A stretch of 64,000 nucleotides of DNA from CAJLIR01 sp964408085 (GCA_964408085.1 CAYOYB010000001.1:1-64000), one strand, 5' to 3'; shown: positions 43,449-52,251, numbered from the stretch's first letter. The notes: generated by a model not told the origin, from the letters alone. Numbers and translations: made by a program.

Positions 43449-45374
43449 CTAAATATCCAAATTTTCTACATATTGAGCATTTTCTTCTATAAATTTACGT
43501 CTTGGTTCAACTTCTTCACCCATTAAAGTTTCAAATACTTGATCAGCTAATATTGCATCTTCAATTGTAATTTTTCTAAGTGTTCTATGTTCAATATTCA
43601 TTGTAGTATCGCATAATTCTTCTTTATCCATTTCTCCTAAACCTTTATTTCTATTTACAACATATTTAGTAGTTGGAGGAAGAGACGCGATATATTCATC
43701 TTTTTCTTCATCAGTTAAAACAAATTTAAATGTCTTACCATGAGTTATCTTATATAATGGTGGTTGTGCAACAAAGACATGACCTGTTTCAATAATTGGT
43801 CTAAAAAATCTATAAAATAATGTTAACAATAAAGTTCTAATATGTGAGCCATCAACATCGGCATCAGTCATTATGATAATTTTATGATATCTTAATTTAT
43901 CGATATTAAAATCCTCACCAATTCCTGTACCAAAAGCTGTTATCATACTTCTAATTTCTTCATTTCCTAAAATTTTATCTAAACGAGCTTTTTCAACATT
44001 TAAAATTTTTCCTCTAAGTGGTAAGATTGCCTGTGTTTTAGCATCTCTACCTTGTTTTGCTTGTCCACCTGCTGAATCACCCTCAACGATAAATATTTCA
44101 GATATTTTTGGATCCTTAGAAGAACAGTCAGCAAGTTTTCCCCATTGATTAGTTAACTCTAATCCACCTTTTCTTCTAGTCATTTCTCTAGCTCTTTTAG
44201 CAGCAACTCTAGCATGTGAAGCTGTGATAGCTTTATCTACTATTATTTTAGCTTGATCTGGATTTTCTAATAAAAATCTTTCAAAACCTTCAGAGAATAC
44301 ATTATCGGCAAGCTTTCTAACTTCTGAATTTCCTAAGCGTCCTTTAGTTTGACCTTCAAATTGTGGATTTGGATGTTTACAAGAAATTATCATTGTTAAT
44401 CCTTCTTTAACATCATCACCAACTAATGAATCATCTTTTTCTTTAAGAATATTATTTTTTCTTGCATAATTATTAATAATTCTTGTTAAGGCACGTCTTA
44501 CCCCTTCTTCATGAGTACCACCATCATGAGTATTAATATTATTTACGAATGAATATATATTGTCTGTATAACCATCATTATATTGCATTGCAACTTCAAA
44601 GAATACATTATCTTCTTCACCTTCTAAATGAATAATATTTTCATGAATAGGAGTTTTATTTTTATTTAAATATCTAACGTATTCACTAATACCACCTTCA
44701 TAATGGAAAGTATCACCAGTTGTATCTTCATTATCGCGATCATCACGTAAGGTAATTTGTAATCCTTTATTTAAAAATGCTAATTCACGAGTACGAACTT
44801 TTAAAGTATCATAATCATATATATCTGTATCAAATATAGTTGGGTCTGGTTTGAAAGTTACAGTTGTACCTGTTCTATTTATATCACATTCACCAACAAC
44901 CGTTAAATGTTGAACAATCTTACCACCATTTTCAAATTTAGCTTCATGAACTTTACCATCTTTATATACTGTTACAACTACACTAGTCGAAAGAGCATTT
45001 ACGACACTCGCACCTACTCCATGAAGTCCACCAGATACTTTGTATCCTCCATCACCAAATTTTCCACCAGCATGCAACACTGTATAAACAGTTTCTACTG
45101 TTGAAATTCCTGTTTTAGCATGTATTCCAGTTGGAATTCCACGACCATTATCTTTAACAGTTATAGAATTATCTTTATTAATAACTATTTCAATCGCATT
45201 ACAGAAGCCAGCTAATGCTTCATCAATACTATTATCAATAATTTCCCATACTAAATGATGCAATCCTTTAACATCAGTTGTACCTATATACATTCCAGGT
45301 CTTTTTCTAACTGCTTCTAAACCTTCTAAAACTTGAATATCCGAAGCATCATAATGTTGTTTTTCATTCTCCAT
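43449..45374 (-). CDS. gyrB: DNA gyrase subunit B
   Basis: A 641-residue ATPase subunit. GHKL motifs: EIIDNSIDEALAG, DNGRGIP, GGLHGVGASVVNALS. Toprim: EGDSAGGQAKQGRDAKTQAILPLRGKILNVEKA (split across residues about 430-465) and DADVDGSHIRTLLLT. Its start overlaps the recF end by 11 bases, so recF-gyrB-gyrA form an operon as in Bacillus. Confidence 0.98.
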   Translation of the reverse strand: MENEKQHYDASDIQVLEGLEAVRKRPGMYIGTTDVKGLHHLVWEIIDNSIDEALAGFCNAIEIVINKDNSITVKDNGRGIPTGIHAKTGISTVETVYTVLHAGGKFGDGGYKVSGGLHGVGASVVNALSTSVVVTVYKDGKVHEAKFENGGKIVQHLTVVGECDINRTGTTVTFKPDPTIFDTDIYDYDTLKVRTRELAFLNKGLQITLRDDRDNEDTTGDTFHYEGGISEYVRYLNKNKTPIHENIIHLEGEEDNVFFEVAMQYNDGYTDNIYSFVNNINTHDGGTHEEGVRRALTRIINNYARKNNILKEKDDSLVGDDVKEGLTMIISCKHPNPQFEGQTKGRLGNSEVRKLADNVFSEGFERFLLENPDQAKIIVDKAITASHARVAAKRAREMTRRKGGLELTNQWGKLADCSSKDPKISEIFIVEGDSAGGQAKQGRDAKTQAILPLRGKILNVEKARLDKILGNEEIRSMITAFGTGIGEDFNIDKLRYHKIIIMTDADVDGSHIRTLLLTLFYRFFRPIIETGHVFVAQPPLYKITHGKTFKFVLTDEEKDEYIASLPPTTKYVVNRNKGLGEMDKEELCDTTMNIEHRTLRKITIEDAILADQVFETLMGEEVEPRRKFIEENAQYVENLDI

Positions 45375-46509
45375 CTTTTTCTTCCTCCATCACTCTTTTT
45401 ATATTTCCATTTTCTATTTCAAACAACTTAGACTTTTTCTTTATTTTTTTATCTATATTTTTTAAATCTGTCGTTGTTATGATCGTTTGTATATCTTTAC
45501 TGATATATTTTAATAATCGATTTTTTTTCTCATCATCAAGTTCACTAAAAACATCATCTAACAATAAAATAGGCGTTTCTAAATTATGTTTTTTTAGAAT
45601 TTCTATTTCTGCCAACTTAACTGTTAAAACAGCCAAACGTTGCTGCCCTTGTGAACCATAATTCTTTAAATTTAAATCATTTAAATAAAATTCAATATCA
45701 TCTTTATGTGGGCCTATTAAACTACTCCCTACTCTAATTTCTGAATCCAAAGTATTATTCAATTTTTCTTTAAAAATATTAATTATTTCCTTATTATCAA
45801 TATTATCAAAATCAGTTATATTAAGACTATTTTTATAATCAATATGAAATCCTTTTAAACCTGTTAAATCATAAAATATATTCTCAATTACTTCGTTAAT
45901 TTCATTAATAAAATTATTTCTTATTTTAAATATTTTTAAAGAACTATCAATATAATAATCATTCATAATAAAAAAATATTGCTCATCATAGTTGTTATTA
46001 ATACTCATTTTTTTCAAATAGTCATTACGCATTTTTTGAATTTTACGAAATTTATTTAACAAAATTAAATAATTATTATCATATTGGCTAATCTCTGAAT
46101 TGAGATATCTTCTACGTATATTTGGAGAACCTTTAATTATATCTAAATCATCTGGATAAAAAATTATTATATTTAACTTGGTAATATAATCTCCAACTTT
46201 TTTATATACATCATCATCAACATAAATACTTTTTTTATCTTTTTCTAAAATGATTTCTAATTTTGTTTTAAAAGGACTATTATTTTTTAAAATCCCAGTT
46301 ATTTTTAAATAGTTCTCACCATTTTTAATTAATGTATTATCTATAAAAGAACGATGAGATTTAGTAAAACTTAAAAAATAAATACTTTCTAATAAATTAG
46401 TTTTGCCTTGGGCATTTTGACCAAAAAATATATTAATTTTTGAACTCAAATTTATATTGGCAGAACTATAATTACGAAAATTTTTAACACTGAGTTGTTT
46501 TAAAATCAT
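45364..46509 (-). CDS. recF: DNA replication and repair protein RecF
   Basis: A 381-residue SMC-like ATPase that helps load RecA at gaps. Walker A GQNAQGKTNLLE near 35, the signature YGSQGQQRLAVL and Walker B PILLLDDVFSELD are all present. I start at the ATG at 46509 (AAGGTG upstream); a GTG three codons earlier is open. Has its own promoter after the comK terminator. Confidence 0.96.
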   Translation of the reverse strand: MILKQLSVKNFRNYSSANINLSSKINIFFGQNAQGKTNLLESIYFLSFTKSHRSFIDNTLIKNGENYLKITGILKNNSPFKTKLEIILEKDKKSIYVDDDVYKKVGDYITKLNIIIFYPDDLDIIKGSPNIRRRYLNSEISQYDNNYLILLNKFRKIQKMRNDYLKKMSINNNYDEQYFFIMNDYYIDSSLKIFKIRNNFINEINEVIENIFYDLTGLKGFHIDYKNSLNITDFDNIDNKEIINIFKEKLNNTLDSEIRVGSSLIGPHKDDIEFYLNDLNLKNYGSQGQQRLAVLTVKLAEIEILKKHNLETPILLLDDVFSELDDEKKNRLLKYISKDIQTIITTTDLKNIDKKIKKKSKLFEIENGNIKRVMEEEKDGE

Positions 46510-46585
46510 TAATAACACCTTTTTTTCATTTTAAAGCCCATAAATAAGCTTTTAGATAAAATTAATACTCCTATACACACTTAAT

Positions 46586-46615
46586 ATTATAACACATAAT
46601 TTGGTCAAAAAACAA
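46586..46615 (-). promoter_or_regulatory. Promoter of recF-gyrB-gyrA
   Basis: On the minus strand TTGTTT (46610-46615), 18-base spacer, TATAAT (46586-46591). It is partly within the terminator's T-run region. Confidence 0.55.
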
Positions 46616-46645
46616 AAAAATAAACAATATTTGTTTATTTTTTAA
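46613..46645. terminator. Bidirectional terminator between comK remnant and recF
   Basis: Perfect 13-bp stem (46615-46627 with 46631-46643), 3-base loop, flanked by A and T runs, just after the comK stop at 46651. Confidence 0.85.
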
Positions 46646-46650
46646 TTAAA

Positions 46651-47114
46651 TTATATGTTTTTTCTCTTTCTTAAAATTGATTCTAATCTTGTTGATCGTA
46701 AAACTTGATTCTCTAAAGAACCATAAGAAATACCTAGATTAATTGTTTTTCCATTTTTAAATAAAATTTGCGTTGTATTATCATTTTTTCTATAATCCTC
46801 TAAATTATTTAATGATATCCATATACAATCTACTATTCTTGGAGAATTAGTTGGGAAAAATATTACATCATTTGTTTCTTCTACTATAATTGGAGCTTTA
46901 TAATTAACACCTATTAAATTTTTTGTTCCTTCTTGACGTCCATCTAATGAACTTCCAAAAAATTTACAACTATCGTCAACTAACTATCGTCAACTATTTT
47001 TGTAGAACATTTATTTATGATAAATGTATCATTATCTTCAATTACTTCGCTTCTTTTTGAATCAATTGGAATGATTGCCAATGTATTTTTTGTAATCTCA
47101 TAAGTATCAAGCAA
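46651..47114 (-). pseudogene. comK: comK competence regulator, interrupted by a 14-bp tandem duplication
   Basis: From TTG at 47114 (AGGAGGT seven bases upstream) the frame reads LDTYEITKNTLAIIPID and continues to KIVDDS, then a TAG at 46980-46982. In another frame the protein resumes as DDSCKFFGSSLDGRQEGTKN, YKAPIIVEET, DVIFFPT, WISLNNLEDY, FKNGKTINLGISYGSLENQV and ends at 46651. These match ComK (IVDRSCRFFGSSYAGR..., WISHVHV, FSNGKTMELPISYNSFENQV). The break is an exact duplication of 14 bases (46968-46981 repeated as 46982-46995); removing one copy restores one continuous protein of about 150 residues. Product if intact: transcription activator of DNA uptake genes. Confidence 0.9.
46968..46995. 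repeat. 14-bp tandem direct repeat in comK
   Basis: AACTATCGTCAACT occurs twice without a gap. Fourteen is not a multiple of three, so the number of copies decides whether comK is in frame. Confidence 0.97.
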
Positions 47115-47205
47115 AATTATCACCTCCTATAGATATTTTTCAACAAAAATATCAAATTTCCTTTTTTATATCAAAAATTTATGTCGAATTTCATCACTTT
47201 TTGTC

Positions 47206-47238
47206 AAAAAAAGAAGAAATTTTAATTTTTTTCTTCTT
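47206..47238 (-). terminator. Intrinsic terminator of dnaN
   Basis: Stem AAGAAGAAA/TTTCTTCTT (47211-47219 with 47230-47238) and a T-run on the minus strand, overlapping the dnaN stop. It shows comK has its own transcription start in the 122-base gap. Confidence 0.8.
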
Positions 47239-48358
47239 AATATGTTCTAATTGGTAAAATTAATTCTATTAAATTTTCATTTTCTACTTCTGTTATAACG
47301 ATTGGCTTAACCTCACCATTAAATTTTATTTCAATTTCACTACAATCAAATGCTTTTAATGCTTCCATCATATATTTAGAACTAAAAGCTATCTTTATAT
47401 TTTCAGAATTATTTTTTTCTGCCATTATTGTTTCTTCGACATTACCTATTTCTGGAATATTAGAATAGATTTTTATTTTATCATCAAAACTTTCTAATTT
47501 AATTGTATTTTTATCATCTTCATTAGTTAATAATGATGCCCTATCTAATGAAGAATAAAAATCATTTAAATTAACTTTTATTTTTAATTCAAAATCTGTT
47601 GGAATCAATTTTGAAGTATCTGGATATGTTCCATTAATAAGTCTCGACATAAAAATAATATTACCAAATTTAAAAATAATTTTATTACTAAAAATATGTA
47701 ATTCAACATTGTCTTCTTCATCATTAAATAATTTAACTAATTCATTTAAGTTTCTAGTAGGAATTAAAATATTAACACTATCTTCTATTTTATTTGATAA
47801 TTTAACAATTTTTTTAGATAAACGATAAGAATCTGTTGCAGTACATTCTAATATATCATCAGTTATTTTTAAATTGATACCTGTTAAAACTGGTCTTGAT
47901 TCTTGATTAGATGTAGCAAATATAGTTTGATTAATAATTGTTTTAAACAATTTTTTACTAATAAAAACAGGGTTTAAACTATTTTCTAAATCTAAGTCTG
48001 GAAAATCATTAACATTATTACAATTTAAATTACAAGATGTATTTTCTGTATATATATATAATTTAGAATCAACTAATTCTTCGATATTTACAATAGTATT
48101 AGGTAATTTTTTTATTATTTCATATATATATCTTCCTGATACAACTATTTCGCCCTCTTCTATAATTTCTTCTATTTCATTTTTACTAATAAATGTTTTA
48201 ATCGCAATTTCATTATCAGTACTCATCATATATAATCCATCACTATTTAAATCAAATTTAATACAATTTAAAATTGGAATTAGATTTTTACTTGATATTC
48301 CTTTTATTACATAATTTAAATTTTCCATCAGTATATTTTTTTTAATTTTTAATTTCAT
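47237..48358 (-). CDS. dnaN: DNA polymerase III beta subunit (sliding clamp)
   Basis: A 373-residue ring protein built of three similar clamp domains, tethering polymerase to DNA. It has the typical N-terminus with LKIKKNILMENLNYV, the central RPVLTGINLKI and ATDSYRLSKK, and the C-terminal hydrophobic pocket with the usual ending LILPIRTY. Ribosome site GAGGAGG. It follows dnaA with 123 bases of origin-type sequence between. Confidence 0.97.
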   Translation of the reverse strand: MKLKIKKNILMENLNYVIKGISSKNLIPILNCIKFDLNSDGLYMMSTDNEIAIKTFISKNEIEEIIEEGEIVVSGRYIYEIIKKLPNTIVNIEELVDSKLYIYTENTSCNLNCNNVNDFPDLDLENSLNPVFISKKLFKTIINQTIFATSNQESRPVLTGINLKITDDILECTATDSYRLSKKIVKLSNKIEDSVNILIPTRNLNELVKLFNDEEDNVELHIFSNKIIFKFGNIIFMSRLINGTYPDTSKLIPTDFELKIKVNLNDFYSSLDRASLLTNEDDKNTIKLESFDDKIKIYSNIPEIGNVEETIMAEKNNSENIKIAFSSKYMMEALKAFDCSEIEIKFNGEVKPIVITEVENENLIELILPIRTY

Positions 48359-48481
48359 AAAAATCCTCCTCTTTTATATTATTTTTTTATAAATTATTAA
48401 TATTATTAGTGTGCAAAATGTTGAAAATTTTAAAAATCCTTTATTTTAAAACATTTTCTAATTAATTATTAGTGTGCAAAA
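48359..48481. other. Origin region between dnaA and dnaN (possible unwinding element)
   Basis: On the minus strand two copies of TTTTGCACA (48473-48481 and 48410-48418) point toward dnaN. The second is followed by a run of TAA/TAT triplets (TAATAATATTAATAA), like the DnaA-trio element that sits beside DnaA boxes in the B. subtilis unwinding region. The rest is almost pure A+T. Confidence 0.65.
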
Positions 48482-49828
48482 CTATTGTATTTGTCCAATT
48501 AATTTTTTTATTTCTGCTTCAAAATCTTTTCTTTTACTAATTTCTTTTTTTATTTTATCTACTGAGTGCATAACTGTAGTATGATTTTTTCCACCAAATT
48601 CGATTCCAATTTTTGGTAGTGATTCTTCTAATACAACTCTACAAATATACATTGCTATTTGTCTTGGTAAAGCAATAGTAACTACTCTTTTTTTACTTTT
48701 TAAATCTTCAACAGAGATATTATAATTTTGTGCAACAATTTGTTGAACTTGTTCAATTTTATTTTTAGAAATAACTGTTTTAGAAAAGAAATCTTTTAAA
48801 GCTTCAATTGCTAAATCTAAATTAATATTCTGTTCATTCATAGTTGCAGCATATGCGGTAATTCTTGTAATAGCCCCTTCTAATTTTCTAATATCCGAAG
48901 AACAGTTACTTGCTATATATTCTTTAACATCTTCTGGAAATTCTTCTTGCATAAAGTTACTTTCGATTTTTTTATTAATAATCTGCATTCTTAATTCAAA
49001 ATCTGGTGGTAAGATATCAGCAGTAAGTCCCCAGTTAAATCTTGTTTTTAAACGATCCTCTAATCTTTTTAAATCATCTGGTGAACGGTCAGAAGATATA
49101 ATAATTTGTTTATTATTCGCATATAATTCATTGAATGTGTGGAAAAAAGCTTCTTGTGATTTATCTGCAACCTGTAAATATTGAATATCATCAATCATTA
49201 AGACATCAATATCACGATACTTCTTTTTAAAATTTTGGACATCATCGATATTATTACCATCATTTTTCCTGTGTAAATCTACAAAGTCATTAATGAAATC
49301 ATCACTTGTTATGTATAAAACTTTTTTCTTACTATTTTGAACAATATAATTACCAATCGCATGCATTAAATGCGTTTTCCCTAACCCACTATTTCCATAT
49401 AAAAATAATGGATTATACATTATTCCCGGTTTTTCAGCTACTGCTAATGCTGAAAGACGAGCAAATTTATTTGATTTCCCTACAATAAAATTATCAAATG
49501 TATATTGAGGATTTAAATTAGAATCAAAATTAAAAGCTGGCACCCCTACTTCATCAGTGTTTATTTTTATATTTTCATCTATCTCTTCTTCTGTATAATA
49601 TTCAAATTGAAAATTAGATCCAGCTATTTCATTAAAGATTTCACAAACTAAATCATTATAATTCTCTTTTAGATATTTTTTATGAACGTGTGTTGGAACT
49701 TTTATTTTAGCAGTATTATTATTAAGTTCTAATAATTCTGTTTCTGAAAACCAAGTATCATAAACAATTGATGATAAATTATCTTTAAATTTTTTTAAAG
49801 CCTCTTCCCAAATATTTTTTAAATCCAC
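48482..49828 (-). CDS. dnaA: Chromosomal replication initiator DnaA
   Basis: A 448-residue AAA+ initiator. Domain I spans about 1-85; domain II is short; AAA+ core: NPLFLYGNSGLGKTHLMHAI (Walker A), VLMIDDIQYL (Walker B), SDRSPDDL, RLKTRFNWGL. Domain IV has the DNA-binding helix-turn-helix with the signature GGKNHTTVMHSVDKI. The start is GTG at 49828 after AGAGGTG. A DnaA-box-like 9-mer overlaps this ribosome site, suggesting autoregulation. Confidence 0.98.
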   Translation of the reverse strand: MDLKNIWEEALKKFKDNLSSIVYDTWFSETELLELNNNTAKIKVPTHVHKKYLKENYNDLVCEIFNEIAGSNFQFEYYTEEEIDENIKINTDEVGVPAFNFDSNLNPQYTFDNFIVGKSNKFARLSALAVAEKPGIMYNPLFLYGNSGLGKTHLMHAIGNYIVQNSKKKVLYITSDDFINDFVDLHRKNDGNNIDDVQNFKKKYRDIDVLMIDDIQYLQVADKSQEAFFHTFNELYANNKQIIISSDRSPDDLKRLEDRLKTRFNWGLTADILPPDFELRMQIINKKIESNFMQEEFPEDVKEYIASNCSSDIRKLEGAITRITAYAATMNEQNINLDLAIEALKDFFSKTVISKNKIEQVQQIVAQNYNISVEDLKSKKRVVTIALPRQIAMYICRVVLEESLPKIGIEFGGKNHTTVMHSVDKIKKEISKRKDFEAEIKKLIGQIQ

Positions 49829-50056
49829 ACTTTTGCACCTCTATTTCCAACTTATTAACTTATTTTAAACTATTTAAATAAAAAAATAAATAGTTTTGAA
49901 CACAAAAAAAGAAAAATCTACAATTTTTGCACACAAAAAATCTAAAAATAAATCAATATTTTAAAAGTTTTGAACATATATGTTAAAAAAATATAAACAT
50001 ATAATTTTAATTGTCTAAAAGTTTTGAACAATTTATGTAGAAAATATAAAAAATAT
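49829..50056. other. Origin of replication, dnaA-rpmH interval, with DnaA-box-like repeats
   Basis: The plus strand holds TTTTGAACA at 49894, 49968 and 50022, TTTTGCACA at 49925 and a partial copy TTTTGCACC at 49831. All share orientation. They differ from the usual TTATCCACA but fit TT(A/T)TNCACA or are one base off. The interval is very AT-rich, between dnaA and rpmH, the classic origin location in Firmicutes. Confidence 0.8.
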
Positions 50057-50085
50057 TTGACAAATAATAAATAAATATATATAAT
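50057..50085 (+). promoter_or_regulatory. Sigma-A promoter of rpmH-rnpA
   Basis: TTGACA (50057-50062), 17-base spacer, TATAAT (50080-50085): a perfect consensus promoter. Confidence 0.9.
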
Positions 50086-50128
50086 TTATAAAGCAACGAA
50101 AAATTTTAATAATCAGGAGGTGTAAAAA

Positions 50129-50251
50129 ATGAAAAGAACATATCAACCTAATAATAGAAGAAGAAGTAAAAAACAAGGTTTTTTAGCAAGAATGAAAACA
50201 AAGATAATTAATTCGAGAAGAAGAAAAGGTCGCAAAGTTTTATCACATTAA
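50129..50251 (+). CDS. rpmH: 50S ribosomal protein L34 (short form)
   Basis: A 40-residue protein, MKRTYQPNNRRRSKKQGFLA then RMKTKIINSRRRKGRKVLSH. Ends and basic character are those of L34, which normally has about 44 residues; the loop that usually reads like NGRKVL-AR is shortened by about four. AGGAGG lies eight bases upstream. First gene right of the origin. It was not long enough for most ORF finders. Confidence 0.95.
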   Translation: MKRTYQPNNRRRSKKQGFLARMKTKIINSRRRKGRKVLSH

Positions 50252-50255
50252 AATT

Positions 50256-50281
50256 AACCACTATAGAATTAGTGGTTTTTT
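50256..50281 (+). terminator. Terminator/attenuator between rpmH and rnpA
   Basis: Stem AACCACTA/TAGTGGTT (50256-50263 with 50270-50277) and a T-run. It probably limits rnpA relative to rpmH. Confidence 0.85.
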
Positions 50282-50299
50282 ACTATAAGAGGGATAATC

Positions 50300-50686
50300 A
50301 TGAAGAAAATTAATATAATTAAAAGTAATGAAGAATATAATAGGATTATAAAAAATATAAAACCTTATAAGACTAAAGCATTTCTTATATTTATTGAAAA
50401 AAAAGAGCAAGAAAAATATAAATTTGGTTTTTCAATTAGTAAGAAAATAGGTAAAGCTGTTACAAGAAATAAAATCAAAAGACAATTAAAAAATATTCTT
50501 GATCAAAATAGCTATGAAAATAACTTTAATTGTATTATAATGGTAAGGAAGGGAATTTTTGATTTAAATTTTGTTGAAATGGAAAAATCACTAAATGATG
50601 TTTTAATAAAATTTAATTTAATAAAGGAGAATAAATGTGCGAAAAAATATAACAAAAATAATACTATTAACACTAATGATATTTAG
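50300..50686 (+). CDS. rnpA: Ribonuclease P protein component
   Basis: A 128-residue basic protein that binds RNase P RNA for tRNA 5' processing. The conserved FGFSISKKIGKAVTRNKIKR (RNR motif) is clear near residues 48-67. The C-terminal 20 residues are a Lys/Asn-rich extension that overlaps the yidC start by 50 bases; family length usually ends near 115. Confidence 0.95.
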   Translation: MKKINIIKSNEEYNRIIKNIKPYKTKAFLIFIEKKEQEKYKFGFSISKKIGKAVTRNKIKRQLKNILDQNSYENNFNCIIMVRKGIFDLNFVEMEKSLNDVLIKFNLIKENKCAKKYNKNNTINTNDI

Positions 50687-51569
50687 TTTAACTGGTTGTA
50701 CTAAGTATTTAAAAGACGACAAAAAAGTAGTTAAAAATGAATTAACAGGTCAAAATTTAGCTTCAAATATATTATGTAAACCAGAAGCAGAAGAAACAAT
50801 AGCGACTTATGAAAAATATGATTTTGATTTAAGTGAATTACCATCTTGTGAAAAATTAAGTTTAAGTAATACTAAATATGATGGAATTTGGACAACAGTT
50901 TTTGTTAAGCCACTAGCGATTGTAATAATAAAATTAGGTCAATTAGTTAAAAACTATGGTTTATCAATTATTATAATTACATTATTAATAAGATTAATAT
51001 TATATCCAATAACAAGAAAAGCAGCTATGCAATCAGAGAATATGAAAAAAGCTCAACCAGAATTACAAAATTTAGAAAAAAAATACGCTAATAAAACTAG
51101 TCAAGATGATATGATGCGTAAAAGTCAAGAAATGCTAATGATTTATAAAAAATATGATATTAATCCTATGACTGGTTGCATTTTCTCAATTATTCAAATA
51201 CCATTATTCTTTGCTTTTTTTGAAGCAATGAATCGTTTACCAGCTATTTTTGAAGAAGATTTCTTAGGATTACAATTAGGAACAAGCCCATTAATAGGTA
51301 TGCAAAATGGTCATTATTACTATATTATTTTAATTATTCTTGTTACTTTAGCTACGTATTTCTCATTTAAATTAAATAGTAATGCTTCAATGGCACCTGA
51401 AGCTGAAAAACAAATGAAAATGATGAGTAATTTCTCAATAGTATTTATAGGAATTGCTTCAATAACAATGTCAGCTGGAATTGAATTATATTTGATTGCT
51501 AATAGTACATTTACTATTATTCAAAATCTACTTGTAAAGAGAGGTAAAAATAAATGTGCGAAAAAATAG
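50637..51569 (+). CDS. yidC: Membrane protein insertase YidC (SpoIIIJ/OxaA)
   Basis: A 310-residue lipoprotein insertase. It has a signal with lipobox SLTGC (residues 17-21), about five transmembrane segments and the conserved Arg in LLIRLILYPITRKAAMQSE, then PELQNLEKKY, typical of YidC1. It starts with GTG at 50637 after AGGAG, inside rnpA. In Bacillus SpoIIIJ is needed for sigma-G activation during sporulation. Followed by jag with overlap. Confidence 0.96.
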   Translation: MRKNITKIILLTLMIFSLTGCTKYLKDDKKVVKNELTGQNLASNILCKPEAEETIATYEKYDFDLSELPSCEKLSLSNTKYDGIWTTVFVKPLAIVIIKLGQLVKNYGLSIIIITLLIRLILYPITRKAAMQSENMKKAQPELQNLEKKYANKTSQDDMMRKSQEMLMIYKKYDINPMTGCIFSIIQIPLFFAFFEAMNRLPAIFEEDFLGLQLGTSPLIGMQNGHYYYIILIILVTLATYFSFKLNSNASMAPEAEKQMKMMSNFSIVFIGIASITMSAGIELYLIANSTFTIIQNLLVKRGKNKCAKK

Positions 51570-52168
51570 AAATTGAAGGAAAAACTATTGAAGAAATTAC
51601 TCAAAAATGTTCAACTGATTTTAATTTAAAAGAAGAAGATATTATAATTATTAATAAAGAAGAAAAAGGTGGGTTATTTAAAGGAAAAAAAGTAATAGCT
51701 CAAATTATTAAAAAAGAATATTTAAAAAATTATATTAAAGATTTCTTTAAAAATTTAGAAAAATATATGAATATTCAAATTAATTGCGAAATAAAAGAAG
51801 AAGATAACAATTATAATGTTATGTTAGTATCTGATAATAATGCAATTTTAATTGGTAAAGAAGGAAAAAATTTAGATGCTATTCAAACTATTATACGAAC
51901 AATAATAAAAAAATTAACAAATAATATTGTAAAAATTAATCTTGATGCTTCTAATTATAAAGCTAAAAAAATAAATAATTTAGAATATGAAATAAAAAAG
52001 ATAATTAATGAAGTCGTAAAAACAAAAATAGATGTAAAATTAGATCCAATGAATTCTTATGAAAGAATGATTGTTCATAACTATGTTAGCAAATATGATA
52101 ATTTAACAACTGAAAGTATTGGTGAAGAACCAAATCGTTATATTGTCATTAAATATAAAGAAAATTAA
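51554..52168 (+). CDS. jag: RNA-binding protein Jag/KhpB
   Basis: A 204-residue protein: N-terminal Jag domain (residues 1-50, with KGGLFKGKKVIA), central KH domain (ILIGKEGKNLDAIQTI) and C-terminal R3H domain (NSYERMIVHNYVSKYDNL, then EPNRYIVIKY). It partners with KhpA in RNA binding and cell-wall control. Its start overlaps the yidC end by 16 bases. Confidence 0.95.
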   Translation: MCEKIEIEGKTIEEITQKCSTDFNLKEEDIIIINKEEKGGLFKGKKVIAQIIKKEYLKNYIKDFFKNLEKYMNIQINCEIKEEDNNYNVMLVSDNNAILIGKEGKNLDAIQTIIRTIIKKLTNNIVKINLDASNYKAKKINNLEYEIKKIINEVVKTKIDVKLDPMNSYERMIVHNYVSKYDNLTTESIGEEPNRYIVIKYKEN

Positions 52169-52190
52169 TTAAAATTAGTTTTCTTTTTTT
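52158..52190 (+). terminator. Intrinsic terminator of the rpmH-jag unit
   Basis: A 12-bp stem (52158-52169 with 52174-52185, one G-U) with a T-run, covering the jag stop. Confidence 0.8.
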
Positions 52191-52200
52191 AATAAATAAA

Positions 52201-52229
52201 TTGACTAAATAATTAATATAATATAGAAT
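52201..52229 (+). promoter_or_regulatory. Promoter of the HD gene and mnmE
   Basis: TTGACT (52201-52206), 17-base spacer, TAGAAT (52224-52229). Confidence 0.7.
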
Positions 52230-52251
52230 AATAAAGGAAGAAGGATGAAAT

